64,000 nucleotides of DNA from DASRJG01 sp964647625 (GTDB lineage: Bacteria; Acidobacteriota; Polarisedimenticolia; Polarisedimenticolales; DASRJG01). Where the stretch lies: the NCBI GenBank assembly GCA_964647625.1, contig CAZYHZ010000014.1, forward strand, positions 20,462 through 84,461, in the 5' to 3' direction. Each line of letters opens with the position of its first letter. Within the stretch, counting starts at the first letter, position 1. A program made the position numbers and the translations under genes. The notes below the pieces were generated by a model. The model was not told the DNA's origin and ran no database searches. It saw nothing but the letters and a program-made list of their open reading frames with translations. Of the stretch, positions 32,355 to 39,687 are shown piece after piece.

Positions 32355-33818
32355 ATGAGCGACTTTCGATCCGCCCGCGTTCTACTCGCTACCGCCGCGG
32401 GCGCTGCGCTCGTGGTCGTGCTGCTGCTCGCCCTGCTGACCAACATCTTCCATCACAAGCAGGAAGCTCGAAATCCTTATGTGAGGCTCGTCGAGGTCTC
32501 CGAAGAAACCACCGACTCGGCGTTCTGGGGGACGAACTGGGCGCGCGAATACGACGACTACCTTCGGAGCATCGATCCGAGCAAGACCCGGTTCGGCGGG
32601 TCGGAGACGATCCCGGAACAAAAGATCGAGCGCGATCCGTGGCTCAAGCGCATGTTCGCGGGGTACGCGTTTTCGATCGACTACCGGGACCGGCGCGGAC
32701 ACGCCTACATGCTGTCCGATCAGGAGATGACGAAGCGGGTCACCGAACGGCCTCAGCCCGGCGCGTGCCTTCACTGTCACAGCTCGATCATCCCGACCTA
32801 TCGACGGCTCGGCGGCGGCGACGTGTTCGCGGGATTCGAGCGGCTCGGGAAGTCGTCCTACGCCGATGCCCATGGGGAGATCGTCAAGACCGGGTCGTCG
32901 AACCCCGTCGCCGGCGGGACCGAGGCCCGGTTCACTCACGTCGATGGGGCGCATCCTCTCGGATGCGTGGATTGTCACGACCCGAAGTCGATGGCGCTGC
33001 GCGTGACGCGACCCGGATTCATCCGAGGCATCCAGGAGCTCGCGGAAAGCTCCGCCGCTGTTCCCCACATTCCGAGCATCGAGCGATGGCGGCAGGGCGA
33101 TCGCAGCCGTGCGTACGACCCCAACACCGATGCGACGCGGCAGGAGATGCGGTCGTTCGTGTGCGGGCAGTGCCACGTCGAGTATTACTGCGGGCCGAAG
33201 ACGACGCTGTTCTACCCTTGGGCGAAGGGCCTCAAGGTCGAAGAGATCGAAGCCCGCTACGATGAATTCAAGTTTCCCGACGGACACCGGTTCTACGATT
33301 GGAAGCACGCCGAGACCGGCGCCGAGGTCTTGAAGGCCCAGCATCCCGAGTTCGAGATGTGGAGCCAGGGCATCCATGCGCGCTCGGGTGTCGCGTGCGC
33401 CGACTGCCACATGCCTTACAAGCGGGAAGGCGCGATGAAGGTGTCGGACCACTGGGTGCGGAGCCCGTTGCTCAACATCTCGCGCGCGTGCCAGGTCTGT
33501 CACGCTTACCCGGAATCGGAGATCCAGGCGCGGGTCGACGTGATCCAGTCGCGGCACCACGACCTGATGGAGCGGGCGGCGAAAGCACTCACGGACATGC
33601 TCGATGCGATCGGCGCGGCGAAGGCGTCCGGGGCATCGGACGCCGACCTGCTCCCGGCGCTCGAGCTGCAGCGCAAGGCGCAATGGCGTCTCGATTTCGT
33701 GGCGGCGGAGAACTCGATGGGATTTCACGCGCCGGCGGAAGCTGCGAGGATCCTGGCCGAATCGATCGACGACTCGCGTCAAGCTCAGCTCGTCGCGTCG
33801 GGATTACGGCGACGCTGA
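32355..33818 (+). CDS. nrfA: Ammonia-forming cytochrome c nitrite reductase, pentaheme
   Basis: 487 residues with an uncleaved-type N-terminal membrane segment (VVVLLLALLTNIFHH). Five heme sites: CLHCH (Cys about 138), CVDCH, CGQCH, CADCH and CQVCH. The classic enzyme uses CxxCK at the first, catalytic heme; here it is CxxCH, as in a minority of NrfA such as that of Campylobacter. Active-site surroundings are typical (CGQCHVEYYC; HPEFEMWSQGIHARSGVACA; DCHMPY). It reduces nitrite to ammonium with six electrons from NrfH. The pair implies respiratory or detoxifying nitrite ammonification. Confidence 0.93.
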   Translation: MSDFRSARVLLATAAGAALVVVLLLALLTNIFHHKQEARNPYVRLVEVSEETTDSAFWGTNWAREYDDYLRSIDPSKTRFGGSETIPEQKIERDPWLKRMFAGYAFSIDYRDRRGHAYMLSDQEMTKRVTERPQPGACLHCHSSIIPTYRRLGGGDVFAGFERLGKSSYADAHGEIVKTGSSNPVAGGTEARFTHVDGAHPLGCVDCHDPKSMALRVTRPGFIRGIQELAESSAAVPHIPSIERWRQGDRSRAYDPNTDATRQEMRSFVCGQCHVEYYCGPKTTLFYPWAKGLKVEEIEARYDEFKFPDGHRFYDWKHAETGAEVLKAQHPEFEMWSQGIHARSGVACADCHMPYKREGAMKVSDHWVRSPLLNISRACQVCHAYPESEIQARVDVIQSRHHDLMERAAKALTDMLDAIGAAKASGASDADLLPALELQRKAQWRLDFVAAENSMGFHAPAEAARILAESIDDSRQAQLVASGLRRR

Positions 33819-33853
33819 GGGCGGGACCGTGGCCGAGCCCACGATCCCGACCC
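33819..33853. terminator. Imperfect hairpin between nrfA and the GlsB-like gene
   Basis: An imperfect GC-rich hairpin (CGTGG pairing with CCACG, flanked by GGGA/TCCC) begins right after the nrfA stop, between convergent genes. It has no T run; a terminator role is tentative. Confidence 0.3.
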
Positions 33854-33888
33854 GAGCGAACGCTATCGTGTCGTCATGGAGCCGGCGG

Positions 33889-34134
33889 TCAGACGCGACG
33901 GATGAGGCGGATGGCCGCGACGAGGATCACGGCGCCCAAGATGGCGACGAGGATCGTCGCGAGCGTCCCGCCTTCGGTCGCCATGCCCAGGGAGCGCATG
34001 ATCATGCCTCCCACGAACGCGCCGACGACCCCGAGAACGATGTCCATGAGGATTCCGTAACCGCTCCCCTTCATGATCTTCCCGGTCGCCCAGCCTGCGA
34101 TCAATCCGACGACGATCCACCACATGATGAACAT
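33889..34134 (-). CDS. GlsB/YeaQ/YmgE-family membrane protein
   Basis: 81 residues with AAGGAGG before the ATG. Three membrane segments and the family's glycine-rich pattern are clear (WWIVVGLIAGWATGKIMKGS; VLGVVGAFVGGMIMRSLG). Members are small transglycosylase-associated or general-stress membrane proteins of unknown mechanism. It lies 30 bases downstream of the BON lipoprotein gene on the same strand, so the two are probably co-transcribed as an envelope-stress pair. Confidence 0.9.
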   Translation of the reverse strand: MFIMWWIVVGLIAGWATGKIMKGSGYGILMDIVLGVVGAFVGGMIMRSLGMATEGGTLATILVAILGAVILVAAIRLIRRV

Positions 34135-34164
34135 TTCGACCTCCTTGTTCCGATCGACCCCGTG

Positions 34165-34533
34165 TTACTCGGACGTGCCGCCGGGGTTGGGCGGCGGATT
34201 CGGCGCCGACTCGCCGCTCGCCGGGGGTTGCTGCTCCGCCGGCGTCACGGGACTCGGGTTGCGCACCTCGATCATGTCGGTCACCGCGACGACGCCCTTC
34301 GTCTGCTTGGTGAGGGCGATGGCGCGGTCCTTGGCCTCCTGCGAATCGGCGCTTCCGCTCAGCGTGACCACGCCGTTGTTCGTCGTCACCTGGATGGCGC
34401 GCGCGTTGACGGCCGGATCCGATGCGAGGTTCGATTTCACCTTGGTCGTGATCCCCGCATTCGACACCGTGCATGCGGACATCGTGGCGGCGAGGACGAT
34501 CGAGGCGATCGCGAGAAGCGTGTTCCGTCTCAT
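34165..34533 (-). CDS. BON-domain lipoprotein
   Basis: 122 residues. ATG at 34533 is set by AAAGGAGGG upstream and by the signal peptide that begins there (LLAIASIVLAATMSAC), ending in a lipobox. One BON domain follows: ITTKVKSNLASDPAVNARAI, then VVTLSGSADSQEAKDRAIAL and VVAVTDMIEV. The C-terminus is Pro-rich. BON domains bind phospholipid membranes, as in OsmY, and such proteins are typically induced by osmotic or envelope stress. Probably in one operon with the GlsB-like gene. Confidence 0.88.
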   Translation of the reverse strand: MRRNTLLAIASIVLAATMSACTVSNAGITTKVKSNLASDPAVNARAIQVTTNNGVVTLSGSADSQEAKDRAIALTKQTKGVVAVTDMIEVRNPSPVTPAEQQPPASGESAPNPPPNPGGTSE

Positions 34534-34697
34534 GGGTCTCCCTCCTTTCGACGCAGCGACCTTCAGCAAGATCCGGACCACGCGCCGCACGAAGGGCGTT
34601 CCCGCCGATCGGCGATTCTCGTGCATAAAAACTTCCTAGGAGATCTCCCCATTGACCCGCTTTCCTCTCTTTGCCAGTATCAATCGAGAGGCAGGGA

Positions 34698-37253
34698 TTG
34701 ATCGAAAAGCTCGTGAGGGCTTCGAGGGCGCTTGCGGCCTACGTGCTGGCCGGAGGGGTTCTTTCCTTCGCGGGCTGGGCGCTCGATGTTCGACGGCTCG
34801 CGGACTGGGACAACGACGGCATCGCGATCCAGCCGAACGCGGCGATCGCGGCGGCCGCGACGGGGGCCGCACTCCTTCTCGCCACTTACGGCCGGCGGCG
34901 GCTCGCAACGATCCTCGGAGGGCTCGCCGCGGCGATCGGCGGGACCGCTCTGTTCGAGCAGCTCACCGGCGCCGACCTCGGGATCGATTCCCTCCTGCTC
35001 TTCGCGCGCACCTGGGGGCGCGTCGGCGTCGTGGTCCCGGGGCTGATGGGCCCGCCCGGCGCGGTGTCGTGGCTGTTGCTCGGGACGGCGGCCGTCCTCG
35101 CCGTGCGGGGACGGCGCGCGCGCGCGGCCGTGCCGATTCTCGCGGTCACGACCCTGCTCGTCGCTTCGGTGTCCCTGATCGGCTATCTCTACGGCGCGCG
35201 CTATCTCTACACACTGCCGCGAGCGACGGCGATCGCGCTGCAAACGGCGACGCTCATCGCGTCGTCGTCGCTGGCTCTGCTCTTCGTGGTTCCCGAGCGC
35301 TCGCCGGTCCGGAACCTGATCGACGATGGCGTCGCGGGCGCGCTGATCCGGCGGGCCGTGCCGATCCTCGTCGTCATACCGATCGCGATCGGCTACATGC
35401 GGACGCGGGGGGACCTGGCCGGCCTCTACGACAGGGAGTTCGGCACGGCGCTTAGAACCGTGGCCGAGATCCTGCTCCTGATGGCGCTCCTGTGGTGGAC
35501 CACGCGCACGATCGGCCGCCAGGCCCGGGTCGCCGCGGACTCGCAGCGCGACAGCCGGCATCGGCTTCAGTCGGACCTCAACGCGATGACCCGTCTCCAG
35601 GCGCTCAGCACGCACCTCGTCTCGAACGAGGATCGCGAGGATCTGCTCCGCCGGATTCTCACCGTGGCCGCCGAGCTGTCGGGGGCCGGCCGCGGGACGA
35701 TCCAGATTCTCGATCCCGACCGGCAGCGGCTTCGGATCGTCGCGCAGCAGGGACACGGCGACGCGTTCCTCGAGGGGTCGGCCGGGGGCGATTGCGAACG
35801 ATTGTCCGGGACGGGCGCGGCGCGCGTCATCGTCGAAGATCTCGCGCTCGACCTCCGGCTTGCGGGGACCGGCGACGCCGACGCGCTGGCGCGCGAGGGC
35901 GTTCGCGCGCTGATCTTCACCCCGCTCGTCGGTCGCGACGGGCGGCGGCTCGGCGCTCTGTCCGTCCACTACCGGCTCCCCACCCGTCCGCCCGACCACG
36001 TGCTGCGCTACCTCGATCTGCTCTCGCGCATGTCCGCGGACGTGATCGAGCGCTCTCTGATCGAGCAGGCGCTTCGCGAGAGCGAGCGAACCGCGCGCGC
36101 ATCCCGCGCCGAGGCCGAGCGGGCGAACGCGCTCAAGGACGAGTTCCTCGCGACGCTCTCGCACGAGCTGCGGAGCCCCCTGAACGCGATCATGGGGTGG
36201 GTGCGCATCCTGGAAAAGCGTCCGTCCGACCCGGCCTTGGTCAACGAAGGGATCGAGGTCATCACGAGAAACGCCAAGGCGCAGAACGATCTCATCTCGG
36301 ACCTCCTGGACATGAACCGGATCGTCTCGGGCAAGATCCGGTTGGAGCCACGGGACGTCCGGCTCACGGAGGTCGTCTCCGAGGCCCTCGACACGACGCG
36401 CCCCGCCGCGGGCGCCAAGCGCATCGACCTGACGCTGACGACGAGCCCCGGGGGCGACGCGGTCCACGGCGACCCGGGGCGTCTCCGGCAGGTCGTGTGC
36501 AACCTCCTGTCCAACGCGATCAAGTTCACGCCGGATGGCGGCCGCATCGACGTGGAGCTGACGCGCGACGGCCGGTACGCGCGCATCCGCGTGCGCGACA
36601 CGGGCCAGGGCATCGGCGCCGATTTGCTCCCCCACGTCTTCGACCGGTTCCGCCAGGGCGACGTCTCCACCACCCGCTCGCACGGCGGTCTGGGTCTGGG
36701 CCTCGCGATCGTCAAGCAGCTCGTCGAGCTGCACGGCGGATCGGTTTGCGCCGAGAGCGCCGGGGCGAACGCCGGTGCGACGTTCACCGTATCGCTTCCA
36801 CTCTCGCGCGAGGTCGTGCCCGCCACGCCCCGCAGCGTGCAAGAAGACGATGAAAGCGTCCGTCTCGACGGCGTCACGGTGCTCGTCATCGAGGATCAAC
36901 CCGACTCGCGCGGGCTCCTGAGGCTCGTTCTCGAGCGCGGGCACGCGACGGTCGTGACCGCGCGCTCGGCCGACGAGGCGCTTCCGTTGGTCGCACGAGA
37001 GAAACCCGATATCATTCTCTGCGACGTGGGAATGCCGGACAAAGACGGATACGACTTCATCGCCGAGCTCAGGCGCCGCGACGATGCGACTCCGGCGCTC
37101 GCGGTGACCGCGTTCGCACGGACCGAAGACAAGATTCGGGCCCTCGCCGCGGGATTCCACGCGCACGTCGCGAAGCCCGTCGAGCCGGCCGAGCTGCTGG
37201 CGACGGTGGCCACGTTCCTCAAGCTCGAGCGCTGGGGCCGGGAGAACGCATGA
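34698..37253 (+). CDS. Membrane hybrid sensor histidine kinase (GAF-HisKA-HATPase-REC)
   Basis: About 851 residues from TTG 34698, which follows GAGAGG; TTG 34671 is an upstream alternative. About seven to eight membrane segments occupy the first ~260 residues, followed by a GAF domain (~300-450), HisKA with FLATLSHELRSPLNAIMGWV (His near 487), HATPase with NLLSNAIKFTPDGG and GLGLGLAIVKQL, and a C-terminal receiver with ILCDVGMPDKDGYDF (Asp near 775). It senses an unknown signal at the membrane or through GAF. Its stop overlaps a stand-alone receiver gene (ATGA), the likely partner. Confidence 0.9.
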   Translation: MIEKLVRASRALAAYVLAGGVLSFAGWALDVRRLADWDNDGIAIQPNAAIAAAATGAALLLATYGRRRLATILGGLAAAIGGTALFEQLTGADLGIDSLLLFARTWGRVGVVVPGLMGPPGAVSWLLLGTAAVLAVRGRRARAAVPILAVTTLLVASVSLIGYLYGARYLYTLPRATAIALQTATLIASSSLALLFVVPERSPVRNLIDDGVAGALIRRAVPILVVIPIAIGYMRTRGDLAGLYDREFGTALRTVAEILLLMALLWWTTRTIGRQARVAADSQRDSRHRLQSDLNAMTRLQALSTHLVSNEDREDLLRRILTVAAELSGAGRGTIQILDPDRQRLRIVAQQGHGDAFLEGSAGGDCERLSGTGAARVIVEDLALDLRLAGTGDADALAREGVRALIFTPLVGRDGRRLGALSVHYRLPTRPPDHVLRYLDLLSRMSADVIERSLIEQALRESERTARASRAEAERANALKDEFLATLSHELRSPLNAIMGWVRILEKRPSDPALVNEGIEVITRNAKAQNDLISDLLDMNRIVSGKIRLEPRDVRLTEVVSEALDTTRPAAGAKRIDLTLTTSPGGDAVHGDPGRLRQVVCNLLSNAIKFTPDGGRIDVELTRDGRYARIRVRDTGQGIGADLLPHVFDRFRQGDVSTTRSHGGLGLGLAIVKQLVELHGGSVCAESAGANAGATFTVSLPLSREVVPATPRSVQEDDESVRLDGVTVLVIEDQPDSRGLLRLVLERGHATVVTARSADEALPLVAREKPDIILCDVGMPDKDGYDFIAELRRRDDATPALAVTAFARTEDKIRALAAGFHAHVAKPVEPAELLATVATFLKLERWGRENA

Positions 37254-37666
37254 CCTCGGCTCCGCGGACCCGGGTCGTGTTCGTCGACGACCGGCGCGAA
37301 TTCTTGCGGCTGTTCGAGCTGTACGTGGAAGAGCATCCCGACCTCGAGATCGTCGGCACGGCGAGCCGGGCGGACGACCTGGAGGACGCCGTTGCGACGC
37401 TCCGGCCGCACGTCGTCGTGATGGACGTCTCGATGCCCGGCAAGGACCCGCTCGAGGCGATGAAGGCCATCACGCAGCGGTTCGACGACGTCCGGTTCCT
37501 CGTGTTCAGCCTCCGCGAGGACGACGAGACCATCCAGCGCGCGCTCGAGGCCGGCGCGACGGGCTATGCCGTCAAGGAAGGCAGCTTCGATTCGCTGTTC
37601 CGGGCGATTCGAAAAGTCGCGCGTGGGGAGCTCGTCCGCCCCGGTCGGAACTCGTCGCCCGCCTAG
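37250..37666 (+). CDS. Stand-alone receiver-domain response regulator
   Basis: 138 residues, translationally coupled to the hybrid kinase. A single NarL-type receiver: acidic pocket VVFVDDRREF, phospho-acceptor in VVVMDVSMPGKDPLEAM (Asp near 59), Thr/Ser switch region FLVFSLREDD and the Lys in TGYAVKEGSF. There is no output domain; the chain ends about 20 residues after the receiver, where a LuxR-type HTH would normally begin. It may act by protein contact or as a phosphate sink for the kinase. A lost output domain is possible. Confidence 0.88.
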   Translation: MTSAPRTRVVFVDDRREFLRLFELYVEEHPDLEIVGTASRADDLEDAVATLRPHVVVMDVSMPGKDPLEAMKAITQRFDDVRFLVFSLREDDETIQRALEAGATGYAVKEGSFDSLFRAIRKVARGELVRPGRNSSPA

Positions 37667-37684
37667 CGTACAATTTCGCGCGCC

Positions 37685-38851
37685 GTGCCGGACATGCGCG
37701 CATCGCAAGCCACGACCCGCACCCGCGCTCAGAGCGTCGCGCACTCCGCTTCCAGGCCGCTGCTACTCGCACCCGGCCGCGTCCTGTCGAGCCTCGAGAC
37801 GGGCCTGCGGTACCGCGTGGAGCGGCACCTCGGCTCGGGAGGATACGGTCAGGTTTATCTCTCCTCGCGGATCGGCCGCTCGCCCGGCGTGCCCGCGTTC
37901 GTGTGCGTGAAGATCAGCCCTTACATGGACGCGTGGGTGCGCGAAGCCTACTTCGGTCAGCTCCTCGACGGCCATCCCCGCGCGATCGCCGTCTACGACC
38001 GGTTCGTCGTCGCCGCGCAGGATGCGCGCCCGCTCTACGGACTCGCGCTCGAGTACGCGCGGCACGGGGACCTGAGCGCCCACCTCGGACGCACCGGAAA
38101 GCCGTGGACCGAGTCGAAGGCACGGCGGGAGATCGCGGGCATCCTCGAGGTGCTGGGCAAGCTCCACCGCGGCGAGATGCTTCACCGCGACCTCACCCCG
38201 ATGAACGTGTTCGTCTGCGAGGACTTTCGCCTGAAGCTCGGCGACTTCGGGATCGTGCGGTCGATGAGCGACCGCCGGCCGCAGCGCACGCGGACCTTCA
38301 ATCCGTCGATGGCACCGAGCGAGGTCGTGGCCGGGATCATCCCGAAGTGGCAGGCCCGCGATGACGTCTATCAGGTCGGGCAGCTTCTCGGCATGCTGGT
38401 CAAAGGCGACGCGCGCGAGCGCATCCGCACGTCCGAGATCCGCCATCTGTCGTGCAGCGACGAGCTGAAGGAGATCGTCCACCGCTGCGTCGGCGAGCGC
38501 CGGAAGCGATACGAGAGCGCCGGCGAGCTGATCGACGCGCTCAACACGCCGCCGAAAAAGCTCCGGGCGGGAGCGCTCCGGACGCTCCGTGGTGTCCACC
38601 TCGCGTTCACCGGCATCTTGAGCAAGCCCCGCGTCGAGGCGGCGCGCGCGGCCAAGCGCGCGGGGGCGATCGTTCACGGCGGCCCCTCGGCGCGCACCGG
38701 CGTCGTCGTGCGCGGGCGCCCGAATCCGCTCCAGGCCGCGGGCCGCGACGCGGGCATCAAGCTCATGGAGATCAAGAGGCTTCGCGCCAAGGGTCAGAAG
38801 ATCACGATCCTGAACGAGAAGCAGTTCTGGAGCCTCGTCGCGAAGCGGTGA
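37685..38851 (+). CDS. Ser/Thr protein kinase with BRCT-like C-terminal domain
   Basis: 388 residues from GTG 37685. The kinase elements are complete: glycine loop LGSGGYGQVY near 50, VCVKIS Lys near 75, LHRDLTPMNVFV near 165 and LGDFGIVRSM near 185. The activation-segment region is short and the usual APE is replaced by SMAPSEVVAG. After the kinase, residues ~304-385 (LRGVHLAFTGILSKPRVEAA, GAIVHGGPSARTGVVVRG, ending EKQFWSLV) read as a BRCT domain of the ligase/phosphopeptide-binding type. A kinase-BRCT fusion is rare in bacteria. No membrane segment. It follows the two-component pair by 18 bases and may be co-expressed. Confidence 0.8.
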   Translation: MPDMRASQATTRTRAQSVAHSASRPLLLAPGRVLSSLETGLRYRVERHLGSGGYGQVYLSSRIGRSPGVPAFVCVKISPYMDAWVREAYFGQLLDGHPRAIAVYDRFVVAAQDARPLYGLALEYARHGDLSAHLGRTGKPWTESKARREIAGILEVLGKLHRGEMLHRDLTPMNVFVCEDFRLKLGDFGIVRSMSDRRPQRTRTFNPSMAPSEVVAGIIPKWQARDDVYQVGQLLGMLVKGDARERIRTSEIRHLSCSDELKEIVHRCVGERRKRYESAGELIDALNTPPKKLRAGALRTLRGVHLAFTGILSKPRVEAARAAKRAGAIVHGGPSARTGVVVRGRPNPLQAAGRDAGIKLMEIKRLRAKGQKITILNEKQFWSLVAKR

Positions 38852-38971
38852 CGCGCAAGAAACGCCTCCGCGCGTAAATTCTTCCATGGGGGGCAACCGC
38901 CGGTGCGTCTGCATGCTTTCCCCCCTGGTCCACGCTCGCCTCGTCCGTCACGCTGGAGGCGGAGGTGAATC

Positions 38972-39496
38972 ATGCGGAACAACGGCCGACTTCTCGGTGC
39001 GGTCTTCACGGCCGCCCTGCTCATCGCGGGAACGGGCACGGCGCTCGCGCAATCGGACAAGGAGCGCGCGCACGGGAACGCTCACGACAAGGGCACGACG
39101 AAAGCCGGGCACGGATCGGAGAAAGCCAAGGCGCACAAGCACGTGTCCGGCAAAGATCTGCTCGGCGCGAAGATCAATCAGAACGGCAATCACAAGCTCC
39201 AGGATCACGGCAAGTTCTCGGCGTTCGCGAACGTGTCGGGCGGCAAGATCACCGGAGTCAGCGTGACGCACGCCGAGAAGGGCGACATCCCGGTGACGAA
39301 GTACAAGAGCGCGAAGAAGATGGCCCAGGCTCCCGGCCAGAGCGGGATCTACCTCGTGCAGTACGAGAGCCCGAGCGGGACCTACATCGGCTACGCGTAC
39401 ATCGACGATTACGGCGACGAGATCATCTACTGGTTCCCGATCGAGATGATCGCCGACGGCAACGCCGGCGCGGTCGAATACGTCGAGTATTACTGA
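38972..39496 (+). CDS. Secreted hypothetical protein
   Basis: 174 residues; GGAGGTGA lies 4-5 bases before the ATG, one of the strongest ribosome sites in the window, so high expression is likely. A signal peptide (LGAVFTAALLIAGTGTALAQ) is followed by a His/Lys-rich stretch of ~45 residues and then a compact region with alternating hydrophobics (KFSAFANVSGGKITGVSVTH; GIYLVQYESPSGTYIGYAYI) that ends in a Tyr/acidic tail. No family recognised. The His-rich stretch could bind metal, but that is only a composition argument. Confidence 0.75.
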   Translation: MRNNGRLLGAVFTAALLIAGTGTALAQSDKERAHGNAHDKGTTKAGHGSEKAKAHKHVSGKDLLGAKINQNGNHKLQDHGKFSAFANVSGGKITGVSVTHAEKGDIPVTKYKSAKKMAQAPGQSGIYLVQYESPSGTYIGYAYIDDYGDEIIYWFPIEMIADGNAGAVEYVEYY

Positions 39497-39687
39497 GCCT
39501 TTCCGGCGCCTCGATTTCAAGAACGTGATGCTTCGACACGAGGGACGCGAGCGCGTCGGCCCTTTCGGCGTGCTCACGCCCCGCCCCACTCGCGAGCACG
39601 AAATTGATTCCGCCTTTCCTGAGGCGCGTGCGTTCGATCCGCAGTACAGATCCGGGATCGGACGACCGATTAACCACAGGAGAGGTC

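Noticed and set aside
38880..38930. GGGGGG...CCCCCC pairing in the gap before the secreted protein at 38972
   Set aside because: Only six pairs with a long loop, no T run; too weak to call a terminator or attenuator.
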